A stretch of 64,000 nt of DNA from assembly GCF_020781835.1 (NCBI RefSeq), contig NZ_JAJGNJ010000004.1, forward strand, positions 237,665-301,664, given 5' to 3'. The position numbers and the translations under genes were made by a program. The notes below the pieces were generated by a model. The model was given only the letters and a program-made list of their open reading frames with translations, searched no databases and was not told the origin of the DNA. This document shows positions 48,661 to 58,246 of this stretch, piece by piece. The stretch is from Microbacterium testaceum. Lineage in GTDB: Bacteria; Actinomycetota; Actinomycetes; Actinomycetales; Microbacteriaceae. Each line of letters starts with the position of its first letter. Positions within the stretch are counted from its first letter, which is position 1.

Positions 48661-48693
48661 GCCTCGCCCGCCCGGCGACCGGGCGGGCGAGGC
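48661..48693. terminator. Perfect 14-bp hairpin between the rne promoter region and the VKOR gene
   Basis: GCCTCGCCCGCCCG pairs with CGGGCGGGCGAGGC across GCGAC. It lies 60 bases before the VKOR gene start and over 100 bases upstream of the rne promoter, in a divergent spacer, so no gene obviously ends here. It may insulate the two promoters or be a remnant terminator. The rest of 48548-48753 shows no gene. Confidence 0.55.
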
Positions 48694-48753
48694 ATCTCGA
48701 CGGCGAGGCATCGCACAGCGGGCGCATCGCCACGCGGTGGAAGAATCGCGATC

Positions 48754-49353
48754 ATGAGTGAAACCGTCACCCCGCGTCGGCCGACAGCGCTCGCGGTGTG
48801 GTTGATCATCGCGGGGGCGGTGGGCTGGTGGGCCGCGTTCTCCCTGACCATGGAGCGCTTCCACCAGCTGATGGACGGCGGGGCCGCGGCATCCTGCGAC
48901 TTCAGCGTGCTCGTCCAATGCACGGCGAACCTGAAGTCCTGGCAGGGCAGTGTCTTCGGCTTCCCCAACCCGATCATCGGTCTCGCCGCCTGGATCGCCC
49001 CGATCGTCGTCGGGTTCGCGATCCTTGCCGGTGCCCGCTTCGCGCGGTGGTTCTGGATCCTGTTCTGGCTCGGGATCGTCGGCGCGATGACGTTCGTGAT
49101 CTGGCTGATCTCGCAGAGCATCTTCGTGCTCGGCACCCTGTGCCCGTGGTGCATGGTGACGTGGTCGGTGACGATCCCGACGTTCTTCGCGGTCACTCTG
49201 CACCTGTTCCGCGCGGGCGTCTTCCCGGTCGGGCAGAAGACGCGGGATGCCGCGGCCTCGCTGATGGCCTGGGTGCCGCTCATGGCCTTCGCCGCTTATG
49301 TCGTCGTGGCGGTCATCGCACAGCTGCGCCTGGACGTGCTCTCGCAGATCTGA
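48754..49353 (+). CDS. Vitamin K epoxide reductase family protein
   Basis: 199 residues with four to five membrane segments. SCDFSVLVQCTANLKSWQGS holds the loop cysteine pair, and TLCPWCMVTW the CxxC active site next to a helix. Bacterial VKOR homologues reoxidise a DsbA-like partner and pass electrons to menaquinone. No exported DsbA is adjacent; the FrnE-type protein at the start of the window is cytoplasmic and not an obvious partner. Start ATG 48754; there is no strong Shine-Dalgarno. Confidence 0.9.
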   Translation: MSETVTPRRPTALAVWLIIAGAVGWWAAFSLTMERFHQLMDGGAAASCDFSVLVQCTANLKSWQGSVFGFPNPIIGLAAWIAPIVVGFAILAGARFARWFWILFWLGIVGAMTFVIWLISQSIFVLGTLCPWCMVTWSVTIPTFFAVTLHLFRAGVFPVGQKTRDAAASLMAWVPLMAFAAYVVVAVIAQLRLDVLSQI

Positions 49354-49412
49354 CGCTGCTCCGGTCTGCCGCCGCAAGCCGGCGATCTGCGCAGTTCACG
49401 GGTGCGCATCGG

Positions 49413-49562
49413 CTCAGCGATCCGCACAACCTCAGCCCGAAACGGCCGGATGCCACGGAACGTGCGCAGATGACGGAGCCGACGCTCACGCGGCCCCCGC
49501 GGCCTCCCGCCGCACAACCTCAGCGATCCGCACAACCTCAGTCCGATACGGCCGGATGCCAC
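49413..49562. repeat. Intergenic repeat, locus A (two copies)
   Basis: The 309-base gap between the VKOR gene and ndk has no gene. It holds GATCCGCACAACCTCAG preceded by CTCAGC at 49413-49435 and again at 49519-49541. Each copy is followed by nearly the same 21 bases, ending CGGCCGGATGCCAC. A partial copy (CGCACAACCTCAG) is at 49511-49523 and a reversed fragment (TCGCTGAGGT) near 49577. Related sequences occur at 57005-57066 and 58062-58084. Confidence 0.8.
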
Positions 49563-49613
49563 TGACACGCCGCGAATCGCTGAGGTCATGCCGGGCCGCC
49601 ACACGCTGACACG

Positions 49614-49651
49614 ACGACGGTCGCCTCCCCACACGGGGTGGCGGCCGTCGT
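49614..49651 (-). terminator. Terminator of the ileS-folC-DUF4233-ndk run
   Basis: ACGACGG, CGCC and CCCC pair with GGGG, GGCG and CCGTCGT, with two mismatches, in a 38-base hairpin that begins 11 nt after the ndk stop on the minus strand. Confidence 0.8.
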
Positions 49652-49662
49652 GGCATCCGGGA

Positions 49663-50079
49663 TCAGGCGAACCAGATCGCGAGCTCGCGCGCCGCGGACT
49701 CGGGGCTGTCGCTGCCGTGGACGAGGTTCTGCTGCACCTTCAGGCCCCAGTCGCGACCGAAGTCGCCGCGGATCGTGCCCGGGGCGGCGGTGGTGGGGTC
49801 GGTGGTGCCGGCGAGGGAACGGAATCCCTCGATCACGCGGTTGCCGGCCAGGCGGATCGCCACCGACGGTCCGGAGAGCATGAATTCCAGGAGCGGCTCG
49901 TAGAAGGGCTTGCCCTCGTGCTCGGCGTAGTGCTGGGCGAGGGTCTCGCGGTCGGGCTCGACGAGGCGGATGTCGACGAGGGCGTAGCCCTTCGCCTCGA
50001 TGCGGGCGAGGATCGCACCGGTCAGGCCGCGGGCGACGCCATCGGGCTTGACCAGGACGAGGGTCTCTTCGGTGGCCAT
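49663..50079 (-). CDS. ndk: Nucleoside diphosphate kinase
   Basis: 138 residues. ETLVLVKPDGVARGLTGAIL at the start and NLVHGSDSPESAARELAIWF, with the catalytic His in VHGSDS, define Ndk. It balances NTP pools by phosphate transfer through the histidine. It follows the DUF4233 gene by 3 nt. Confidence 0.98.
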   Translation of the reverse strand: MATEETLVLVKPDGVARGLTGAILARIEAKGYALVDIRLVEPDRETLAQHYAEHEGKPFYEPLLEFMLSGPSVAIRLAGNRVIEGFRSLAGTTDPTTAAPGTIRGDFGRDWGLKVQQNLVHGSDSPESAARELAIWFA

Positions 50080-50082
50080 GGG

Positions 50083-50496
50083 TCATTCTCCGTTCGAGAG
50101 GTCGGGGTCGGCGGCGCGTCGGGCGTTCTGCCGGTCCAGCGCCGCTCCCTTGATCGTCGCATACGCCCACATGCCGCCGAAAATGAGCGCGACCACGGCG
50201 AGGGCCGGGACCAGGATGCCGCCGAGCGCGAGGACGACCTGAAGCGCCCATCCGACGACGATTGCCCAGCGGTGCCGCAGAAGCCCGGAGACCGCGACCA
50301 TGGCGCTGGCCAGCACCACCCCGCCGACGATTCCCCACCACGGTTCGATGCCCCACGGGAGTGCCCGCAGGCCGTAGACGACCAACCCGCCCAGGAACAC
50401 GACGATCGACTCGAAGCCGAGGACGACCGCCCCGAGCGACTCCTGCGCGCCGCGAACGCGGCGCGGGCGCCGCTCACGCGGACTCACCGCTGCCAC
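50083..50496 (-). CDS. DUF4233 membrane protein
   Basis: 137 residues with four hydrophobic segments; RRPRRVRGAQESLGAVVLGF is the N-terminal signature of this actinobacterial family, typically encoded between folC and ndk, as here. It overlaps the folC stop by 13 nt. Function unknown. Confidence 0.88.
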   Translation of the reverse strand: MAAVSPRERRPRRVRGAQESLGAVVLGFESIVVFLGGLVVYGLRALPWGIEPWWGIVGGVVLASAMVAVSGLLRHRWAIVVGWALQVVLALGGILVPALAVVALIFGGMWAYATIKGAALDRQNARRAADPDLSNGE

Positions 50497-51836
50497 CCCG
50501 CCTTCCAGTCCTCGAGCTCCGACAGGCGGATCGCCTCACCGGCGAGCACCACCGAGCCGGCGATGACGACCGCGCGCCGGTCGGACTCGGCGGCCCACTC
50601 CCGAGCGGCGTCGGCGGCGTCCTCGAGCGTTGGGTGCACCGTCACCGGCACGTCTGCCGCTTCGGCCACGTCGGCGATGGCATCGGGGTCGGCGGCACGA
50701 TCACTGTCGGGGGCGGTGGCGAAGACACGCGCGACCGCGGGGGCGAGCGTCGAGACGATCCCGACGGTGTCCTTCCCCGAGAGGATGCCGACGACCGCTC
50801 CCCATTCGTCGATGTCGAACGCCTCGTCGAGCGCGGCGACGAGCGCGCGCGCTCCGTGCGGGTTGTGGGCGGCGTCGACGAGCACGGTCGGCGCGGTGCC
50901 GAGAAGCTGGAGGCGACCCGGCGACGTTGCGGCCCCCAGGCCGTCCCCCACGACGTCGGGGTTGAGCGGCTGGTCGCCGCCGCCGATGAGCGACTCGACC
51001 GCGGCGATCGCCAGCGCGGCGTTCGCGCCCTGATGGGCGCCGTACAACGGGAGGTACAGCTCGGGGTAGCTGCCGGCGATGCCGCGCACGGTGAGGAGCT
51101 GGCCGCCGACGGCGAGCGTCTGCGTCTCGAGCGAGAAGCCGTCGCCCGCGAAGGCGACCGACGCGTGCATCTTCTCGGCGCGAGCGAGGATCGCACGCCG
51201 CGCCTCATCCGGTTGCGCGGCGGAGACGACCGCCGCGCCCTCCTTGATGATCCCGGCTTTCACTGTCGCGATCTCGGCGATGGTGCCGCCGAGGCGGTCG
51301 GCGTGGTCGATGTCGATGGGGGTGAACACCGCCACATCCCCGTCGGCGGTGTTGGTGGAGTCCCATTCACCGCCCATACCGACCTCGAGCACGAGGACGT
51401 CGATCGGGGCGTCCGCGCAGGTGACGAAAGCGAGCACCGTGAGCAGCTCGAAGAACGTCAGAGGGGCGTCGCCCGCGGACTGGAGCTCGGCATCCACGAT
51501 CTGAACGAACGGCTCGATCTCGTCCCACGCGTCCGCGATCGCGGCATCCGCCACGGGCTCGCCGTCGATGAGGATGCGCTCGGTGAAGCGCTCCAGGTGG
51601 GGACTCGTGAACAGGCCCGTCCGCAGCCCGAGCGCCCGCAGGAGGCTCTCGATGATGCGGCTCGTGGAGGTCTTGCCGTTCGTGCCGGTGACGTGGATCA
51701 CGCGGTACGTGCGCTGCGGGTCGTCGAGCAGCTCCAGCACGCGACGCGTGCGCTCGACGCGCGGCTGCACCCACTGTTCGCCCTGGCGCTGCAGGAGTGC
51801 CGCGTAGACCGCGTCGGCACGGGTGCGATCGCTCAT
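50484..51836 (-). CDS. folC: Folylpolyglutamate synthase / dihydrofolate synthase
   Basis: 450 residues. [20 protein letters not shown] is the Mur-ligase P-loop, [12 protein letters not shown] is the FolC signature and [13 protein letters not shown] the late conserved block. The enzyme adds glutamates to folates. Its start overlaps the ileS stop by 4 nt, and its stop overlaps the DUF4233 start by 13 nt, so it may share the T-box-controlled transcript. Confidence 0.95.
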   Translation of the reverse strand: MSDRTRADAVYAALLQRQGEQWVQPRVERTRRVLELLDDPQRTYRVIHVTGTNGKTSTSRIIESLLRALGLRTGLFTSPHLERFTERILIDGEPVADAAIADAWDEIEPFVQIVDAELQSAGDAPLTFFELLTVLAFVTCADAPIDVLVLEVGMGGEWDSTNTADGDVAVFTPIDIDHADRLGGTIAEIATVKAGIIKEGAAVVSAAQPDEARRAILARAEKMHASVAFAGDGFSLETQTLAVGGQLLTVRGIAGSYPELYLPLYGAHQGANAALAIAAVESLIGGGDQPLNPDVVGDGLGAATSPGRLQLLGTAPTVLVDAAHNPHGARALVAALDEAFDIDEWGAVVGILSGKDTVGIVSTLAPAVARVFATAPDSDRAADPDAIADVAEAADVPVTVHPTLEDAADAAREWAAESDRRAVVIAGSVVLAGEAIRLSELEDWKAGWQR

Positions 51837-54800
51837 TCGGGTGCTCCGATCCGAGCGACGGACACCGTCACGGCACCCGCGTTGGCGTAGGTCTTCGCCG
51901 GCACGACGTTCTCGAACTCGGGCGTCGTGGCGGCGCCGCGCTCGATGAGCCGCTCCGTGCGGCTCGCGAGCACGACCGCCTCGGCGAGGGTCTCCGATGC
52001 CACCCCCGCGACGTCGAACGCGTGCGCGACGGCCCGCGCGTCGGCCTCGTCGTCGAACGCCAGCGCCAGCGCGATGCGATCGCTCACGTCGAAGCCGGCG
52101 GCCTTGCGGGTGTCCTGGATCGCACGGATCATGTCGCGCGCCAGGCCCTCCGCCTCGAGTTCGGGGGTCGTGACGGTGTCGAGGAGGACGAATCCGCCGG
52201 ACGACAGCACCGCGAGAGCCTCACCCTCGGGGCGCCCGGCCGTTTCGACGACGAGGTCGTACTCGCTCGGCTCGAGCGGGATGCCGCCGGCGACGACGCG
52301 GCCGTCGACCTCGCTCCAGTCGCCCTCGCGGGCGGCCTTGATCGCCTGCTGCACCTGCTTGCCCAGGCGCGGACCCGCGGCGCGGGCGTTCACCGACAGA
52401 CGGTGCGTGATGCCGTACTCCCCCGCCGTGCCCTCCTGCAGCGTGACCTGCTCCACGTTCTTGACGTTGAGCTCGTCGCGCAGGATGTCATCGAACTGGG
52501 CCAGGCCCGTGGCATCCGGGGTCACCACCGTCAGACGCGGCAGCGGCAGGCGCACGCGCTTGCCCTCCCGCTTGCGCAACGCGTTGGCGACGCTGGAGAC
52601 CTCGCGGACCGTGTCCATCGCGGTGCGGATGTCCGCCGCGGCGGGGAACGCCGCGGCATCCGGCCAGTCCTCCAGGTGCACGCTGCGCCCGCCGGTGAGG
52701 CCCTGCCACACGCGCTCGGTCACGAGCGGGAGCAGCGGTGCCGCGACTCGGGTCAAGGTCTCGAGCACCGTGTACAGCGTGTCGAAGGCCTCGCGGCTCG
52801 ACGGCTCGTCGGTGACGCCCACCCAGAACCGGTCGCGCGAGCGGCGGATGTACCAGTTCGTCAGCACCTCGGCGAAGTCGCGCAGGCGTTCGGCCGCCGT
52901 CGTGGAGTCGAGCCCCTCGAGGTCGACGGCGACATCGCGCACGAGGTCACCCGTGAGCGCGAGGATGTAGCGGTCGAGCACGTCGGAGGAGTCGGTGCGC
53001 CACTCGGCCGTGTACCCGTCGCCGGAAGCGTTGGCGTAGGTCGCGAAGAAGTACCACGCGTTCCACAGCGGCAGCAGGAACTCACGGACCCCCGAGCGGA
53101 TGCCCTCCTCGGTGACGACGAGGTTGCCGCCGCGCAGCACGGAGCTGGACATGAGGAACCAGCGCATGGCATCCGAGCCGTCGCGATCGAACACCTCGCG
53201 GACGTCCGGGTAGTTGCGCAGCGACTTCGACATCTTCTGGCCGTCGTTGCCGAGGACGATGCCGTGGCACGACACCCCGGTGAACGCGGGACGGTCGAAC
53301 AGCGCCGTCGACAGCACGTGCATCACGTAGAACCAGCCGCGCGTCTGCCCGATGTACTCCACGATGAAGTCCGCCGGCGAGTGCTCGTCGAACCACTCGT
53401 GGTTCTCGAACGGGTAGTGCACCTGCGCGAACGGCATCGACCCGGAGTCGAACCAGACGTCGAGCACGTCCTCGATGCGGCGCATCGTCGACCGGCCCGT
53501 CGGGTCGTCGGGGTTCGGGCGGGTCAGGTCGTCGATGTACGGGCGGTGCAGATCGACCTCGCCGTCGGCGTTGCGCGGCAGTCGGCCGAAGTGGGCTTCG
53601 AGCTCGGCGAGTGAGCCGTACACGTCGACGCGGGGGAAGTTCGGGTCGTCGCTCTTCCACACCGGGATGGGCGAGCCCCAGTAGCGGTTGCGGCTGATGG
53701 ACCAGTCGCGCGCGCCCTCCAGCCACTTGCCGAACTGACCCTCCTTGACGTTCTCGGGCACCCAGGTGATCTGCTGGTTGTTCTCGAGCAGACGGTCCTT
53801 CACATCGGTGACCCGCACGAACCAGCTCGACACGGCCTTGTAGATCAGGGGGTTCCGGCAGCGCCAGCAGTGGGGGTACGAGTGCTCGTAGGATGCCTCG
53901 CGCAGCAGCCGGCCGCCCTGCTTCAGCAGACGGATCAGGGGACGGTTCGCCTCGAACCAGAGCTCCCCCGCCACGTCCGTGACGGCCGACAGGAACCGGC
54001 CGCCGTCGTCGAGCGAGATGATCGTGGGCAGGCCCGCGGCATCCGCGAGGCGCTTGTCATCCTCACCGTAGGCGGGAGCCTGGTGGACGATGCCGGTGCC
54101 GTCGCTGACGGTGACGTAGTCGTCGACGAGGATCTTCCACGCGTTGCCGGTGCCCCACGTGTCGGCGTCGGCGTAGTAATCGAACAGCCGGTCGTACGAC
54201 ACGCCCTCGAGCTCGGAGCCCAGGATGGTGCTCTGCACGGCCTGGCGGGCGGCATCCGGGGTCTCGTACCCCAGATCCTTCGCGTAGTTCGGCAGCAGGT
54301 CCTCGGCCAGCAGATAGCGGTGCGCGGTGGCCTCGATCGCTTCGTCGGGCGTGCCGTCGGGAGCGCGATGCACATCGGCCGCACCGTGGGGTCCGCCCTC
54401 GATGACGGCGTACCGGATGCCGGGACCCACCGCCAGGGCGAGGTTGGTCGGCAGGGTCCAGGGCGTCGTCGTCCACGCGAGCGCCCGGACGCCGGTGAGG
54501 CCGAGGGCCTCGGCTTTCGCGCCGACGAGCGGGAACGTCACCGTGACCGACGGGTCCTGGCGCATCTTGTAGACGTCGTCGTCCATGCGCAGCTCGTGGC
54601 TGGACAGCGGCGTCTCATCACGCCAGCAGTACGGCAGCACCCGGTAGCCCTCGTACGCGAGCCCCTTGTCGTGCAGTGTCTTGAACGCCCACAGGACGCT
54701 CTCCATGTAGGAGGTGTCGAGGGTCTTGTATCCGCGCTCGAAGTCGACCCACCGTGCCTGGCGGGTGACGTAGTCCTGCCAGTCGCGCGTGTACTCGAGT

Positions 54801-55213
54801 ACCGACTCGCGGGCCTTGCCGTTGAAGACCGCGACGCCCATGCGCTCGATCTCGTCCTTCTCGGTGATGCCGAGCTGCTTCATCGCCTCGAGCTCTGCGG
54901 GGAGGCCATGCGTGTCCCACCCGAACACGCGGTCGACCTTCTTGCCGCGCATCGTCTGGAAGCGCGGGAACAGGTCTTTGGCATAGCCGGTCAGGAGGTG
55001 CCCGTAGTGCGGCAGGCCGTTGGCGAACGGAGGGCCGTCGTAGAACACCCACTCCTCGGCGCCGTCGCGCTGTGCGATCGACGCACGGAAGGTGTCGTCG
55101 GCATCCCAGAAGGCGAGCGTCTCGCGCTCGATCTCGGGGAACCGGGGGCTGGGGACGACGGATGCCGCGGCGTCGGCGGCCGGGCCGAAGGATGAGGGGC
55201 GTGGGTAGGTCAT
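51833..55213 (-). CDS. ileS: Isoleucyl-tRNA synthetase
   Basis: 1126 residues from ATG 55213, preceded by GGAGAG. The HIGH motif is HYGH ([15 protein letters not shown]), the editing domain carries [14 protein letters not shown], and the KMSKS loop is KMSKSLRN. The length and C-terminus without an obvious zinc-finger cysteine pair fit the eukaryote-like type 2 IleRS common in actinobacteria, which tends to resist mupirocin; this subclass call is tentative. It is the first gene of an ileS-folC-DUF4233-ndk run and is controlled by an upstream T-box. Confidence 0.96.
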   Translation of the reverse strand: MTYPRPSSFGPAADAAASVVPSPRFPEIERETLAFWDADDTFRASIAQRDGAEEWVFYDGPPFANGLPHYGHLLTGYAKDLFPRFQTMRGKKVDRVFGWDTHGLPAELEAMKQLGITEKDEIERMGVAVFNGKARESVLEYTRDWQDYVTRQARWVDFERGYKTLDTSYMESVLWAFKTLHDKGLAYEGYRVLPYCWRDETPLSSHELRMDDDVYKMRQDPSVTVTFPLVGAKAEALGLTGVRALAWTTTPWTLPTNLALAVGPGIRYAVIEGGPHGAADVHRAPDGTPDEAIEATAHRYLLAEDLLPNYAKDLGYETPDAARQAVQSTILGSELEGVSYDRLFDYYADADTWGTGNAWKILVDDYVTVSDGTGIVHQAPAYGEDDKRLADAAGLPTIISLDDGGRFLSAVTDVAGELWFEANRPLIRLLKQGGRLLREASYEHSYPHCWRCRNPLIYKAVSSWFVRVTDVKDRLLENNQQITWVPENVKEGQFGKWLEGARDWSISRNRYWGSPIPVWKSDDPNFPRVDVYGSLAELEAHFGRLPRNADGEVDLHRPYIDDLTRPNPDDPTGRSTMRRIEDVLDVWFDSGSMPFAQVHYPFENHEWFDEHSPADFIVEYIGQTRGWFYVMHVLSTALFDRPAFTGVSCHGIVLGNDGQKMSKSLRNYPDVREVFDRDGSDAMRWFLMSSSVLRGGNLVVTEEGIRSGVREFLLPLWNAWYFFATYANASGDGYTAEWRTDSSDVLDRYILALTGDLVRDVAVDLEGLDSTTAAERLRDFAEVLTNWYIRRSRDRFWVGVTDEPSSREAFDTLYTVLETLTRVAAPLLPLVTERVWQGLTGGRSVHLEDWPDAAAFPAAADIRTAMDTVREVSSVANALRKREGKRVRLPLPRLTVVTPDATGLAQFDDILRDELNVKNVEQVTLQEGTAGEYGITHRLSVNARAAGPRLGKQVQQAIKAAREGDWSEVDGRVVAGGIPLEPSEYDLVVETAGRPEGEALAVLSSGGFVLLDTVTTPELEAEGLARDMIRAIQDTRKAAGFDVSDRIALALAFDDEADARAVAHAFDVAGVASETLAEAVVLASRTERLIERGAATTPEFENVVPAKTYANAGAVTVSVARIGAPE

Positions 55214-55410
55214 GTCTCTCCGCAGGTTGCGATCCACCTGCGAGGACGATCCGTTCGGACCGCGGTACCACCCCGCATTGCGCCCACCGAAATGGACACC
55301 TCTCTCACGGCGGCTGTGACGGGCCTGACCCGCTCGGTTCTACTGGGGGCGATGACCCCGTTCTTCCGAGAGCTCCCCGGTGATGGCCGGATCGGTGCTG
55401 ATCCGCCCAT
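55214..55410 (-). promoter_or_regulatory. Translational T-box riboswitch of ileS
   Basis: The T-box bulge sequence GGGGTGGTACCGCGG is present (TGGTACCGCGG at 55270-55260). An Ile specifier ATC (55384-55382) lies in GGCCATCACCGGGGAGC, resembling the ultrashort stem I of actinobacterial ileS T-boxes. A sequestering hairpin CGCAGGT/ACCTGCG (55242-55220) directly abuts the GGAGAG ribosome-binding site, and no terminator is present, so control is at translation initiation. Uncharged tRNA-Ile would open the site. A TAGAAT -10 box is at 55414-55409. Confidence 0.93.
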
Positions 55411-55521
55411 TCTACGCGGTCGCGCGAGGTGCGGCCGATCCGATCGCCGAGGGGGGCGAGGCGGAGCGGGAATGCCGGACAGCGCGCGGGAGTTTCTGGA
55501 CTCGTGCCAAGATCTAACCCC

Positions 55522-56820
55522 GTGACTGCTGCTCCCCCCGTCTCTCGTCCGACCTCACCCGCACGCCGCATCGCGTGGGCCTCGATGATCGGCACCTCCC
55601 TCGAGTCCTTCGACTTCTACGTCTACGCCTACTTCGCTGCGTTCTTCGTCGGTCCCCTGTTCTTCGGGCCGCTCGGCGAGGTCGGCGGGACGCTCGCCTC
55701 GTTCTCGACGATCGCCCTCGCCTTCGTCGTGCGCCCGATCGGCGCCGTCATCTTCGGGCACATGGGTGACCGACTCGGCCGACGGGCGACGCTGCTGTGG
55801 ACGGTGGCCATCATGGGTGTCGCCACGGGTCTGATCGGCGTGCTCCCGACCTACGCCCAGGCCGGCTGGCTGGGCGCGGCGCTGCTCCTCGTGCTGCGCA
55901 TCGCGCAGGGCCTGTCGCTCGGCGGGGAGTGGGGCGGTTCGATCCTGCTGGCGACCGAGCACGCCGGTCCCGTCAAGCGCGCGTTCTACGCGGCGATCCC
56001 CCAGCTCGGTTCGCCGGTCGGCTCGATCCTGTCGGCCGCGGTCTTCATCGTGATGACCTACGCCCTGCCGGCCGAAGAACTCGCCGCCTGGGGCTGGCGG
56101 ATCCCGTTCCTGCTCGCGCTTCCGCTGCTGCTGGTCTCGCTGTACCTGCGGTGGTCGATCGACGAGACGCCCGTCTTCGAGAACGTCGTGGCCACGGGGC
56201 GTCGTGACCGCCTGCCGGTCCTGACGATGTTCCGCGCGCGACCCGCGGCCATCGCCATCGCGATCGGCGCGGCGCTGCTGGGCATCGGCTCCTACTCGCT
56301 CATGAACACCTACACGATCAACTACGGGGTGGAGCGTCTGGGCTTCAGCTTCCAGGACCTGCTGGTCGCGACGACGATCGGTGCGCTCCTCCAGCTCGTG
56401 ACGATCCCGCTCTTCGGCGCGTGGGCCAACCGCATCGGATCCGCGAAGGTGGTGGCCTGGGGCGCCCTGGGCACGCTGCTGATCACGTTCCCGATGTACT
56501 TCCTGCTGCAGTTCGCGACGTTCCCGATCCTCGTCGCCACCATGATCGTCGGCGGCATCCTGCCGACGATGTCGTGGGCGGCGCTCGGCGGCCTCATGAG
56601 CGACCTGTTCCCGGATCACTTCCGCTATTCCGCACTGTCGCTCTCCTACGCGATCGGGGCGACGATCTCCGGCTTCATCCCGCTGGCCACCGCGAGCCTG
56701 GGCACCTCCACGGCATTCGCCTGGTGGCATCCCGGCGTCGTGCTCGCGATCCTGTCGGCCGTCACCCTCGTCGCGGCGTGGGCGGCGTCGCGCCGCCGTC
56801 CCGCTCCCGTCGAAGCCTGA
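55522..56820 (+). CDS. MFS transporter, metabolite:H+ symporter type
   Basis: 432 residues from GTG 55522. Twelve hydrophobic segments are visible; IGTSLESFDFYVYAYFAAFF in helix 1 and GHMGDRLGRRATLL (the MFS loop 2-3 motif), then LRIAQGLSLGGEWGGSILLA in helix 4, are typical of the MHS family (ProP, ShiA, KgtP relatives). The substrate is probably a small organic acid or osmolyte but cannot be read. It is divergent from ileS. Confidence 0.88.
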   Translation: MTAAPPVSRPTSPARRIAWASMIGTSLESFDFYVYAYFAAFFVGPLFFGPLGEVGGTLASFSTIALAFVVRPIGAVIFGHMGDRLGRRATLLWTVAIMGVATGLIGVLPTYAQAGWLGAALLLVLRIAQGLSLGGEWGGSILLATEHAGPVKRAFYAAIPQLGSPVGSILSAAVFIVMTYALPAEELAAWGWRIPFLLALPLLLVSLYLRWSIDETPVFENVVATGRRDRLPVLTMFRARPAAIAIAIGAALLGIGSYSLMNTYTINYGVERLGFSFQDLLVATTIGALLQLVTIPLFGAWANRIGSAKVVAWGALGTLLITFPMYFLLQFATFPILVATMIVGGILPTMSWAALGGLMSDLFPDHFRYSALSLSYAIGATISGFIPLATASLGTSTAFAWWHPGVVLAILSAVTLVAAWAASRRRPAPVEA

Positions 56821-57004
56821 CATCCGCGCCGGCGGTCCGTGGCCTCCGGCGTCTCGGCGCCCGCCCCCCTCGGGAGCTCGACCCGTCAGGAGGACCCCAG
56901 CCTCGCGCGCGTCCGCACCGTCTCGCTCGGAGGGAGCTGACGCTGCCCGGCCGCGATGGGAGGGCTCGGTCGGCGCTCGTTCTCGAGGCCGCGGCGGTTC
57001 CTCC

Positions 57005-57066
57005 GCGATCCGCGCAATGTCAGTTGCCGACGCGGCATCCGGGCTGAGGTTATGCGGATCACTGAG
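57005..57066. repeat. Intergenic repeat, locus B (two copies, inverted)
   Basis: The 306-base gap 56821-57126 shows no gene. GCGATCCGCGCAATGTCAG (57005-57023) and, on the other strand, CTCAGTGATCCGCATAACC continuing to CTCAG (57066-57044) are inverted relative to each other. Like locus A, the second is followed by GCCCGGATGCC. Further CTCAG/CTGAG words occur to 57115. Confidence 0.75.
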
Positions 57067-57126
57067 CTTGCGCCGCACACAACTGAGCGCATCGGCGGGC
57101 TGAAACGCTGAGGCTCCGCCGTCCTG

Positions 57127-57963
57127 CTACCCGCGGTGCAGGCCCTGAGCGACGGCCCGCATGATCCGATCCTGAACCTCGTGCCACCGATGGACGACCT
57201 GCTCATAGCTGACGCGGATGACGTGGTACCCCTGCAGCATGAGGTCGGCATCGTGCCGGATATCGGCGGTGCGCTGGGCTCCGACATGGTGGGCGCCGTC
57301 GATCTGCACGACCAGCCGTTCTCCGATCAGCACGTCGACGCGGTGGCCCTCGATCCAGATCTGGACGCGGATCGGCACCGGCAGCCAGCGAAGCCGCACG
57401 ATGAAAAGGGTCTCCAATCCCGAATCCGTCCACGGGGTCACCTCTTCGGCCAACCGCCGCGCGACGCCCGTCCACGGCAGTCGGCGCAGCGCGGAGACGT
57501 CGAGAAGACCCCTATTGAGAGCGGAATCCCAGACGGCTCTCGCCTCCTCATACGGCAGGCAGGATGCCACGGTCATGAGCACGTTCTCGACGGGGTCTTC
57601 CAGGGCATCCGGATGCCGCGGAACGACCGGCCGCTGCCAGTGCACGACGGCCGCCGTCTCGGCGACGCGACCCCGCCCCGGGTAGGCGGCGTGGGGCGTG
57701 TGGGGCGTCCGCGTGACCCACAACCCCTGTCGAGCGGCAGCGGTCACGCACGACACGACGACCCCGTAACGCGCCGCGGCGAGCAGGTCGGGGTCCGCGC
57801 CCGGCACCGCGATCCAGCCGCGCCGCACGCGGTTCACGAGCCCGACTTCGATTGCACGCGCGACATGGTGCCGGCTGAACCCGTCGGAAATGACGCGAGT
57901 GGAGCGGACGATGCCGCCGAGAGCGGCCACGTGTGCGGCGACGGCCTGGGGGCTGGCATCCAT
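57127..57963 (-). CDS. DUF559-type endonuclease-like protein with N-terminal AbiEi-like region
   Basis: 278 residues. The N-terminal part (about 1-60; RSTRVISDGFSRHHVARAIE, then GWIAVPG) resembles the winged-helix domain of AbiEi-type antitoxins. The C-terminal part, IEGHRVDVLIGERLVVQIDG then HHVGAQRTADIRHDADLMLQ and GYHVIRVSYEQV, matches the DUF559/Vsr-like PD-(D/E)xK nuclease fold (D...QxD core). No toxin gene lies next to it. Actinobacteria often have several paralogues of unknown function. It is bracketed by members of the same intergenic repeat (57005-57066 and 58062-58084), which suggests it moved or was duplicated as a cassette. Confidence 0.78.
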   Translation of the reverse strand: MDASPQAVAAHVAALGGIVRSTRVISDGFSRHHVARAIEVGLVNRVRRGWIAVPGADPDLLAAARYGVVVSCVTAAARQGLWVTRTPHTPHAAYPGRGRVAETAAVVHWQRPVVPRHPDALEDPVENVLMTVASCLPYEEARAVWDSALNRGLLDVSALRRLPWTGVARRLAEEVTPWTDSGLETLFIVRLRWLPVPIRVQIWIEGHRVDVLIGERLVVQIDGAHHVGAQRTADIRHDADLMLQGYHVIRVSYEQVVHRWHEVQDRIMRAVAQGLHRG

Positions 57964-58061
57964 TCGACGATGCTGGCCGAACGGCGGGTCGCACGACGGG
58001 ATCCGTGGCGCTTCGGGGATGGCATCCCTCCTGGGGAGGAGGAGTGGGCCGGTCGAACATC

Positions 58062-58084
58062 CTCAGAGATCTGCACAAAGTCAG
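58062..58084. repeat. Intergenic repeat, locus C (diverged)
   Basis: CTCAGAGATCTGCACAAAGT then CAG matches the locus A repeat with five differences. It lies in the 283-base spacer between the DUF559-type gene and valS. The remainder of that spacer holds the valS leader, with GAGGAG before the ATG and TAGACT (58181-58186) as a possible -10 box. Confidence 0.6.
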
Positions 58085-58246
58085 CTGGCTCTGGCGGCGG
58101 ACAACTGACCCGACGCTGATCGCCGACGTTGCGCGAAGCGCACGCGCGGCCGCACCGGCGCCCGTCCCCGCGGCCCGGTAGACTCGACCGGCATCCACAG
58201 TCAGGCACGCACACACGGTGCCGCACATATCGCTCGAGGAGTACCC

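Noticed and set aside
57127..57963. Two-gene AbiE toxin-antitoxin system
   Set aside because: The N-terminus is AbiEi-like, but no nucleotidyltransferase toxin gene is adjacent on either side and the C-terminus looks nuclease-like.
57964..58246. T-box ahead of valS
   Set aside because: No T-box core sequence; the spacer holds only the diverged repeat and a normal ribosome-binding site.
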